Below, piece by piece: positions 55,500 to 64,000 of a stretch of DNA of 64,000 bases. The notes beneath the pieces were generated by a model. That model had not been told where the DNA came from. It made no database searches and worked only from the letters and a program-made list of their open reading frames with translations. This DNA comes from Aedes albopictus (Eukaryota > Arthropoda > Insecta > Diptera > Culicidae). Numbering within the stretch: the first letter of the stretch is position 1; each line of letters begins with the position of its first letter. Location of the stretch: positions 3,511,977 to 3,575,976 of the forward strand of contig NC_085137.1 of NCBI RefSeq assembly GCF_035046485.1, written 5' to 3'. The position numbers and the translations under genes were made by a program.

Positions 55500-58073
55500 T
55501 TTTTTTTCTAAAATTGCCACCTCAATTTACGAATTAACTAAGGAATTTTAAAAGTACCTACCGAATGAATTTCGAAAGGAACTATTGAAAGAATTACAAA
55601 AGTAATTGTCAGGTATATTAGCAAAGGGACTGCCGATGGAATATCAAAAGAAATTGCTGAAGGGAATCTCGCTGGAGTTGCCTGAAAAATTTCTAAAGCT
55701 ATTGCCCAAAGAATATCGAAAAGTAATGCCGTAGATACTTTCAAAAATTAAAACCTAAATCAATTTCGAATATTATTGCCCAGAATTTTCTGAATGAGTT
55801 ACCAAATCAAATTTCAAAGGAAATGCCGAAATAGTTTTCAAAAAAAATTGTCCAAGAACACCCCAAAAATAATTAAATCCAACAAAAATGGTTAAAAGGA
55901 TTTCCCAAGGATTTGCCAGAAAAATCTTCTCCAAAGGTAATATAAAAGATTTCCGCGGGTTAGCTCACATGAAATTCCCCAAATGCATTTTCAAATTAAT
56001 TTATTTCCAAAGTTATTACCAGAGGATTTTTCAAACGAATTTTCCGTAGAAAAAATATTCTGAAGAAGTTCGCAAAGCCATTGCTGAAGCATTGTCGAGA
56101 ACTGATCAAAGAAGTTTCCAAAGGAATTGCCTAACAATTTCTCAAAAGAACTGCCGTAGAAATTTTCGATGAAACTTGTAACAGAGTTCCCAAAAAAAAT
56201 TCTTGATATTTTTTACCAAAGGAATTGCGAACTCAACAGCTGGAACAATTTTCAAAAGAATTCCCAAAGATTTTTTTTTTTTTCAAATAATGAAGGATGA
56301 TTTCCGAAAAAAATGCTTCCCAAACCAATTTCCGAAGGAAATTTTCAAAGAAACTGCCGAATGAGTTTCCAAATAAATTTTCAAAGATATTTCCTAACGA
56401 ATTGCTGCACGGATTTTCAAAGTAATTACTGAAAAAGATCCAAAAGAAATTTCCAAAGGAAAATAATAATAAATAAATGTAAGAATTCTTTCAAGAATTT
56501 TCACTGAAATTCCTACAAGATATTTTATTGGATTTTTTTCAATGAATTCTTTAGGCATTCTTCCAAGGTTTTCATCTATTGATACCATTAAAGATTTACT
56601 CAGCGATAACACCAACTTCGTCTGGATTTTCTTCACGAAGCTTCTAAGAAATTTTTCTAATGATTTCATCAAGCATTTGTTCCAAATGACGAACTCCAAG
56701 AACTCTTTCTTAGACATCTTTAAGATTCATCTAGGAAATACTTTAAGGAGTTCTTTACAAACACTACCAAGATTTGCTTCGAAAGTTATTACAGCGATTG
56801 CTTCGGGAACTGCTCCAATAGTGTTTCTGAAGATATTTCTTCAGTAATATGTATTCCCAAGAATGCCATAAAAAAGTTTCTTAAATATTTCAACAAACGA
56901 TTCCTTTGAGGCTACCCAACAATTTCCCAGAGGAATCCTTTGGGAATTCTTTCAAGATTTGTTTTCAAAAATTCCAGCAAGAACTCTTTTTGTAATGCCT
57001 CAAATGGGGTTTCTTGAATATAAAATCGTCCAAAGATTCCTTAGGCATTTTTTTTTTCAATTACTCTTTCACGATTCGTTCATGAATCCTTTAAGAAATT
57101 CGAGTGAAGACTTAATCTTTTTCTCCAAGGGTTTTTCAAGCTATACGTTACAAAGATTCATTCAGGGATTCCACAAAGTTTTCCTTCAGATAATCCTACA
57201 AGGGTGAGCACATTCATCCTCAAAGGATTCCTGTACAAATTCCCTCAGGGGGTCTTAAAGTAATTCCCCCAAGTCTTCCAGCAGCAATTTCTCCACAGAT
57301 ATCTATAGAAATTCTTTTGCAAATCAACATCAACGAATTTGAGAGGAATTCTATGGGGTTTATGTCATTGTTTTCTTTGAAAAATAATCTAGGCATTTTA
57401 TAATTATTTCCTCAATTCCTCAATAATACTTCTAATATTTCTACTACTACTTCATAGTTCTGTAGTAATCCGTCAAGAATGTTATCAAAGATATCTCCAA
57501 AATCAATTCAATGATTCTTTCCGAATACATCTTAGAATTCATCTAGAAGAATCTTCGAGGATTCCTTTAAAAATTCCTCCAAAACTTCCTGCAAGCATTT
57601 CAACAAGGATTCGTTAGGGAATTCCTCCGAAATTCGTTTAAAAATCTCACAAGAATCCATTTAGGAGCCATACCTGATCAAGCATGATCTCAGAAATTCA
57701 TTAAAGATATTTTCTATGAGGAACTCCTGCAAGAATCCTTCTTGGAGAAATCTAGAAGAATTCTTGGAGAAATTCCTTAAAGTTCATCTGAAGGATTCGT
57801 TGAAGGACTTCATGACATAAACCTTGAAAGACTTTATGAAGGGATCCAAAGAGGTATTCCTAAAGGAATTCGTAAAAAAAAATCTTTGAAGGAACTTTTG
57901 AAGGATTCTTTGATAAATGTTTAAAGAAATTCCTGAAGAAATTCTTGGTGATGTCCCTGAAGGTATCAATTCAAGTACTCCAAAATCAATGCTTACAAGA
58001 ATTCCTGAAGCAATCCATGAAAGAAGATCTGAAGTAAATCTTAGAGGATTTTTGTAGAAGTATTTGAAGTAAC
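55500..58073. repeat. Degenerate 12-bp minisatellite, three polarity blocks
   Basis: AGGAATTNCNGAAGRAA polarity at about 55540-56480, TTCTTYAGGAATTC polarity at 56480-57720, then back to the first polarity to 58070. This is the longest array in the window. Confidence 0.75.
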
Positions 58074-58081
58074 TGCTAGAT

Positions 58082-59375
58082 CAGGGGTTCTCAAACTTGT
58101 TCAGCCTGCGACCCACTTCTGATTGTTATAGAATTTGGCGACCCACCAGCACGTATCTTCATAACAAAAGTCATTTTAGAAAATTTAGACTGACTTTATG
58201 AACAAATACCATTTTATTGTTTCATAGGTTTTCAAAGTTACATACATCTGAATACTGACAAAAAGAAAACTAGAATTGTTCGGGCCTTATTCAAATGATC
58301 TGATATCTGTTAAAGTTTACATTATTGAAATTCAGCAGAATTTAATCGAACTTTAGCGAAGCTCGTAAAATATAAACATATCTTTCGGCGGACTTTACCG
58401 AATATTTGGTGGGTTTCTTATACAAAAGTACTCAACTTTTCTGAAATTCTTAGCGTGTTTAACGTCTGCGTAATTCAGCGTGTAAATCTAAAAGAAAATG
58501 GAATATGCAAGTAATAACCTGACCTTTTTTTCAGAACACAGGGCAAATATTTAATTTTACCAGAATCTTTAAATTTTTGATCGAAGACTCAAACTTTCAG
58601 AATCGATTTCAGAACGCGAACAGCAGTATTTCAATACTTAGGCGGATACAATTTTAATTTTGACTTTTTGTCTCTCTCCCCTTCAAATGTTTTTGGTAGA
58701 ATTTGGCATTTTGAGGGGGCAGATAAAACAATATTTATCAAAATATCGGGTTTTGCTAAAAATTCTTTAACAAATCCGATGAGTTTTTAATATTTTTCAG
58801 ATTAAATGCTTTCTTATTTTTATTCCCCCCCTCGACCAGCCAAGGAGTGGTGGAACAAAAAGTGAAATAAATATTTGTAACGGCCTTATTATACTCCAGA
58901 CAAAGCTATTAATAAAGTAAGAATAGCTTTTTTTTATTTCTTTTTATTCGTGAATTTTAACTTAGGCTAATTCAAGAATAGAATTGAGGGGGTTGGAAGC
59001 AAAGGTGTGTAAGTGACAACACCCACTTTCGAGTATATGAGGTTTTTCACTAATTTTCCATCCCATACAAAAAATATGTAGTTTCAACATTGACCCAATT
59101 TTCTAAGATTTGTTGTAATTTTTCTAATCTTCGTAAAAATAAACTTGAGAAAGTTCCTGAAAGCTTGATATGCTCAGCTCAAAATTGACAAAATGGTCAT
59201 TGGTCACCTACACCCCTTTGATTCTGGGCCCCTAAATTAAGGGGGAGCTACGGATTCTCCAAGAGAGTATAAAATACTTAATTAAAAAAATCAGTTAGAA
59301 AGTGGTTAACAATATTGTTGTTGACATAAGTTTTGTAAGACATGTACTTCGCGACCCATAGTTTGAGAAACGCTG
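58082..59375. mobile_element. hAT-like element with perfect 8-bp target duplication
   Basis: Begins CAGGGGTTCTCAAACTTGTT and ends AGTTTGAGAAACGCTG, with subterminal GCGACCCA in both. TGCTAGAT is duplicated at 58074-58081 and 59376-59383. The 1294-bp interior has no long open frame, so it is non-autonomous. It inserted into the 12-bp array, which resumes at 59384. Confidence 0.9.
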
Positions 59376-59383
59376 TGCTAGAT

Positions 59384-59500
59384 AAATCGTAATACATATT
59401 CCCGAGGGCAAGGTAAGTATTAACCTTGCCCGAAGGAATTCTCGCAGAAACCCTTGGAAAGAAATACTTGGTGAAATCGTTGGATACGTTGATTGCATTT
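59384..59500. repeat. Continuation of the 12-bp array
   Basis: GGAATTCTCGCAGAAACC-type words resume after the hAT-like insertion. GGGCAAGG..CCTTGCCC at 59406-59431 forms a small hairpin. Confidence 0.5.
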
Positions 59501-59779
59501 TTCATACGAAAGCAAAAAAAAAATGGTGTTAATACGGTTTTGACCGGACATGTGTTCAGATCTTAATTTTTATAATTGTGACCCCTGAATTTCAGCAGCT
59601 ATCAAGCTAAGTCAACAACTATGTTTGGTCCTGTTATTAGGATATCAGGGACGTTTTCACAATGCTGATGAATTTTACTTCAATATCGATACTGAATTTC
59701 GTAAAATTCAATTTTAATTCTAACGCATTTCTTTGTAATTTTGGGGCAATCTGTGTGGCCCATTCCAAAAAACTCTTGA

Positions 59780-59965
59780 TAATTTCGAAGGGGCCCCCAC
59801 ATACCTATTAGCAGTTCTGCGAAGTGTTGAACTTATAGGAATCTTTCGCTATTTTAAGAACTTTATTCAAGCTTGTGTTAGAAACCTTCCTTGATTTAGA
59901 GGCCCCCTGAAATCGGGGGCCCGGTGCGGACCGCACCCATCGCAACCCCCTTGCTACGCCACTGG
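59780..59965 (-). mobile_element. Terminal fragment of a DNA transposon
   Basis: On the minus strand it starts CCAGTGGCGTAGCAAGGGGG and runs through GGTCCGCACCGGGCCCCC. CAGTGGCGTAGC is a common hAT-like terminus as I know it. The other end could not be placed. Confidence 0.5.
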
Positions 59966-60184
59966 AGTGAACACAACGACAACAGGGTTGTCCGGTCTTT
60001 TGCTCGAGCTCAAACTGCTCGAATTGTCTGTCACTTGGTAGGGAGTGAAGGTGGAACACGCACTCACTCGTGTTTTGCATCAAGTGAGTGTGTACGTTTC
60101 TAGTATTGTAGGGGAAAAGGGGGAGAAATGGACTTGCGGTGGAGCCAGCAAGTAATTATTGAAACCGAACGGTTACAACCGTAA
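59966..60184. other. Spacer, nothing recognised
   Basis: Short moderate-GC stretch without arrays or TIRs. Confidence 0.4.
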
Positions 60185-61175
60185 CCCAAGTAACATTTTT
60201 TTCGGCTCTATAAGAGATATTCATAACCAATTTTATAAAACTCGCAATAACACTGATTTATACATCAAAACCTCTTGATAACCTCTACAAGAGCATCTTC
60301 CGGCTAAGTGGACCACTCTCGGAGAGGTTGTAAAAACCGTATTAAGAGTAGCAATAAAACCGTTTTAAAACCTAGTTGATTTTTTTCCCATTCTCGATTG
60401 TTATTGTTTTTTTAACAAAAAAATATGACAGCTTAAGATGCAGAGAAGCTTCTTCGATGGCACGTAAAGTTCAGGAGGATACATCATTCGTAAGTAGAAA
60501 GCGATCATTTCAAAGCAATATTTTAATAGTTATTGTGTTGCTAGGCTTATGCGTATTCAATTTTACCGTGAATAGTGGGGTTGCAGAATCATAAAATTAA
60601 TGCGCTTCGAACATGGTGAATATTATCATATTGGAATGAAAGAAATCAATTTGTTAATTCAGTAAAACTATCTCGAATCACAATTAGACTCAGCTGGGAA
60701 AGTTCATATAGGTGATCATGATATGGAAATGGTGGCAAACTGTCAGTTAATTGCTTATTTGAACAAAATTAACTATTTTCCATTCACGTTAGCTAATTCT
60801 TCAATATGGCGACGACCATAATTAGCGAAAATAAAACGAAAGCAAGTTTACTTTTAAGATGACCGCAATAAACCTACCAGTGTCGTAGTTTCTGCTTTTC
60901 CACCAACAGATGTCATAACTAATCGAACGGATCGCCATCTGTTGAGAGTTTGAACAGTTTTATTGTGGTTATAATGGTTGCCAGAAGGTTTACATATCGG
61001 AGAGTTTTGTTTACTCTTCAAATCTGGCTTTATGGATTTCTTCAAGTATACTATAAAACGTTTTATCAATGGTTTTCATAAAAGTAGCCACAAAACTGTG
61101 AGTTTCAATCAATACTGTAATAAAACCCTAATAAAAATCAAACAAAACCAATCAGCAATGGAATTGTTACTTGGG
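60185..61175. mobile_element. 991-bp element with CCCAAGTAACAWTT ends
   Basis: CCCAAGTAACATTTTTTTCG at the left and CCCAAGTAACAATTCC as the reverse complement of the right end. Interior is AT-rich with repeated AAAACC/GGTTTT words near both ends. No coding. The terminus recalls 53798-53961. Confidence 0.6.
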
Positions 61176-61308
61176 ATGGCTTTCCAGTCTTGATCGATCA
61201 TGTGCCGGGTACTGAATTCCAGCTGAGTTTTAAACAGGGGTTTTCCGCGGTTAAGGTTACACCGAAACCGTCCGCTTTTGCGAGGGAGTAAGTACACGGA
61301 GTGAATTT
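61176..61308. other. Spacer
   Basis: Nothing recognised. Confidence 0.4.
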
Positions 61309-62633
61309 TGTGTACAGATACTAAGTTTGTCATTTTTTTTCCTTTTTAATAGAATCACACTGGACGAAACTTCTGTAAAAATTGTATAGATTTTTATTTG
61401 ATAAATTTTTTCTAATGGATTTAATAAAGGGTCCGCTTTAGGCAAACGTCGGACAAGATAAAATAGCAGTATATTTATTTTTATCATGACAGGGAAGCCA
61501 TATCTTCTAGTATCAATCAAACAGTCGAAATACAGTAAGCTTCTAGCATTCTTTGATTTCTCTCTTTAGATATTTCTGCCGGGTTTCCTCGGGTATTCCT
61601 CCATCACTTCCTCCCAAGATTCTTTCAGAAATTTTCTTTTCTGGTATTTCTCCCACGATTCATTTACCGTTTCTTCCTGGATATTTTCATTCCTCCCGGG
61701 ATTCTTTCATTGAATCCTCTTGGGATTCCTCTCTGGATTTCTTTATGGATGTCTTCCGGGATGTTTTCACGGATTATACCAGAAATTGCATAAGGAATTC
61801 CTCCAAAATTCTTCCTGGTTTTCCTCTCTAGATTATTTTAAATATTTCTCTAACGTTTCCGTCAGGGATTCTATTCTTCCATTGATTCCTTCCAGGGTTT
61901 TCCATTTATTTTCCCAGGTTTCCGTGAGAACTCGGTTAGCCAGTCGTAGTGGATGAGAATCCTCCTACGTCTTATGCTGCCCACGGCATACAAAAATTCT
62001 TGTGTTAAGACAACGCAGGGCGTTTACCTATGTAAATATCAATTTTGGACGTAAACATACGATGACATGCTTTCCAAGCAACACACATGGCATATAAGAG
62101 TAAAAGCTGTGCAAGTTTTGGTTGTATGGAAGTTAATTTGACGTAATTCTAACATTGCGTTGGAATTAGTCAAATTAACTTTTATACAATTGAAACTTGC
62201 GCTGTCGTTACTCTTATATGACATGCGTGTTACTTGGATTGTCGTCTTTAAAGGGTTGTTTGCAGTTCAGCCTATCTTGATGCGTGATAAATTCCTTGCC
62301 GGAATTGCTCAAGACCCCACTTTTTCTTCGATCACAGTACGCAACTGCGAACGAATGACAGTTCAAATGGCAGTCACCATAGAACGATTCCTTGTGAACA
62401 CGAAACTGGGCTTTACGTTGAACAAATTGATGTGGAGATTAGATCATTTTGTTCATCTCTTGCACGATTTGAATTACGTCATCAATAAACTCTCGAAGTG
62501 TATCACCTTCTAAATGTTGTACCTTAACCGTGATGTGCTGTTTGCAACAAAGAGGCCAAGTCATGGCCAGCTGTGAGCTAGTCGGCAAACTGTCGTTTGG
62601 TGGCTGTAGCGTTACTCCCGCGACATATACATA
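61309..62633. repeat. Duplicated segment B (pair with 52668-54353)
   Basis: Collinear with segment A but without the MITE at 53335-53681 and with a deletion that shortens the Penelope-like word (GGCAAACGTCGGACAAG at 61440-61456). Ends CTCCCGCGACATATACATA, just before another TA-flanked element, as segment A does. Confidence 0.85.
62074..62237. mobile_element. Palindromic MITE, copy in segment B
   Basis: Same ends and arms as 53798-53961. It was carried along by the duplication rather than inserted independently, since flanks match on both sides. Confidence 0.8.
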
Positions 62634-63130
62634 CAGGGGATGGCCAAAATGTTTGGGATAGGCAACTTTTTTTTCTCTCATAAAAAAGTTCAACATGATA
62701 TAACTTTTCATAGTGGCATCAAAAAATCTCAAATTTTGACTGTTTGTCAACCTATTATATGTGCATCTTTGGTACAAATTGGGGCTCGATTGATTAATCT
62801 TTCGCAAAGTTAGAACCGTTCGGGTAAAACACTATTTTTTAGACAACTCGTTTTTGAGCTGTCATATCTCGGAAACCAGTGAACCGAATTGAATGAAATT
62901 TTGAACGTACACTAACAATATACAAATGCTTCGCAAACTATTAAAACATAGATTTTTTTTTGAGCGTTGATAAAAGTTATCATGGATTGACACTTTTTGG
63001 ATTTTTCACGAAAAAATGTAATTTTTTTACGTCAATGTCAATAAATTTTTGTGTTGATGTCCAAAGATTTTCCACTTCTGTTCTCAAGTTATCTTTGATC
63101 AGATATATTAGAGCCTATTTAAATTAAAGG
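62634..63130. mobile_element. Left part of a TA-target element, CAGGGGATGGCC end
   Basis: CAGGGGATGGCCAAAATGTT follows TA. This type of terminus is typical of mosquito Tc1/mariner-like MITEs as I know them. The right end is not identified. Confidence 0.5.
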
Positions 63131-63180
63131 AGGAACACATTTAGTAATTTTTGTGTGGTATTGTAAATTTGACTTATTGG

Positions 63181-63400
63181 ATTTCGTCCGGGTGCCGGTA
63201 TCGCTCGCTTTTGCTTCGTTGGTTCGATTCTTTTTCTATTTAGTTTTCTATTCGGTAGTGACCATTACGACAGCGGCGGGCCCAGCGTGCATCAGTGTGT
63301 ATTGGGATTTCGTCCGGGTGCCGGTGTCGCGCGCTTTTGCTTCGGTCATTCGATTTTTCTTTTTCCCTATTCGGGAATGAGCATTTCGTTGTGTCGCGTC
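63181..63400. repeat. Partial 126-bp direct duplication
   Basis: ATTTCGTCCGGGTGCCGGTA with CGCTTTTGCTTCG at 63181 recurs at 63307 (CGGTGTCGCGCGCTTTTGCT). The second halves diverge. Likely part of a retroelement untranslated region or a MITE. Confidence 0.65.
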
Positions 63401-63419
63401 TTTTGTAGCAATACTGAAC

Positions 63420-63802
63420 GATCACCTGATGTGGGTGATCGATTGTTTGCTTTCCGAGTGAAGCGAATAATAGCGTGTTAGATTGCATATTAAGGTGAAA
63501 CGGGACGCCGTGTTATTTTTCCTATCTTGCCTCTCTTTCTAACAATTTGCCTCGCGATTTTGATGATGGTAATCTCGAGTTCTATTGCACTGAAGATGAT
63601 GAAAAACAATCAGCATGTGCAGTGCAAGTGAGCATACACAATGATAGGTTTTTGTTGCAAAATATGAAGTAGAATCTGAGATTACCATCTTAGTAGCAAC
63701 AGAGCAATGGCGGATATTTACCCGACCGTCCCGTCCGCCCTTAAGCGACCACCTGATGCGGGTGGTCGATTGTTTGCTTTCCGCGTAAAGCAAGCAATAG
63801 CG
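63420..63802. repeat. Paired repeats each starting with a covarying hairpin
   Basis: CGATCACCTGATGTGGGTGATCG (stem GATCACC/GGTGATC) at 63420 and GACCACC/GGTGGTC at 63747 are each followed by GATTGTTTGCTTTCCG and AATAGCG. The 63803-64000 flank is low in structure and ends in a GC-rich AAGGACGTGGCCGGCGCCG that looks repeat-derived. Confidence 0.6.
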
Positions 63803-64000
63803 CGGCAACCAGCATGACACGAAGGTCATATTACTTATCAAAGTGAATCCAGACCCAACGATACATTTCCTACTAACAAACATTCCTTCCTGCAGCCTTT
63901 GGTGGAGTCGCAGCGGTAAACGCGGGCCTTCACTTAACAAAGGTTGTTACTAATATTCCTTCCCTCTTCCAACCTGACTGCAAGGACGTGGCCGGCGCCG

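Overview
The window looks like a repeat-dominated piece of a culicine mosquito genome, most likely Aedes. The base composition is AT-rich. A tRNA-derived SINE at 36915-37197 matches what I know of the Aedes family Feilai. The rest is a dense mix of MITE-like and foldback elements, Helitron-like ends (5' TCTATA, 3' CTAG), hAT-like ends and decayed LINE and copia elements. I see no bacterial or viral gene organisation and no tRNA, rRNA or CRISPR locus. All family names are from memory of motifs, without a database search.

Host gene content is very low. The only stretch I would defend as a host exon is on the minus strand at 40905-41384. It has a branch-point-like sequence and a splice acceptor, a short 5' UTR with two in-frame stops, an ATG at 41268, 121 open codons and a consensus splice donor at 40904/40905. 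It encodes the N-terminus of a protein I do not recognise. Its downstream exons must lie at lower coordinates; I could not find them, so much of 1-40900 may be a giant intron.

Layout: 1-4520 holds small tandem arrays, including one with an 83+83+62 bp higher-order period. 4870-5930 holds a small MITE, and 5933-8530 is mostly single-copy-looking DNA with a palindromic CRE/E-box cluster. 8533-13350 is a string of MITEs and Helitron-like elements, one carrying a 128-bp minisatellite organised as 256-bp dimers. 13395-16610 is a degenerate minisatellite with a unit of about 12 bp. 16926-21825 holds a 957-bp TIR element and the first copy of a 3.4-3.7 kb element built on a satellite of about 154 bp with nested insertions; its second copy is at 43712-47066. 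21826-24600 is single-copy-looking. 24600-26540 is an (ACTC)n array that switches strand and contains a Helitron-like insertion. 26541-28785 is single-copy-looking. 28790-35720 combines 12-bp arrays with three retrotransposon ruins: a LINE, a copia broken into head-to-head halves, and an R1-like fragment. 36021-37892 is a long foldback element interrupted by the SINE. 38415-43341 surrounds the host exon. 47180-59500 alternates 12-bp arrays with SINEs, foldbacks and a hAT-like element that has a perfect 8-bp target duplication. 61309-62633 repeats 52668-54353, and lacks one MITE found in the other copy. The right end holds two hairpins whose stems differ by a paired substitution.

Nothing here works together as a pathway. 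The biology is layered transposition: several insertions can be ordered in time because they interrupt one another or have an empty-site counterpart within the window.
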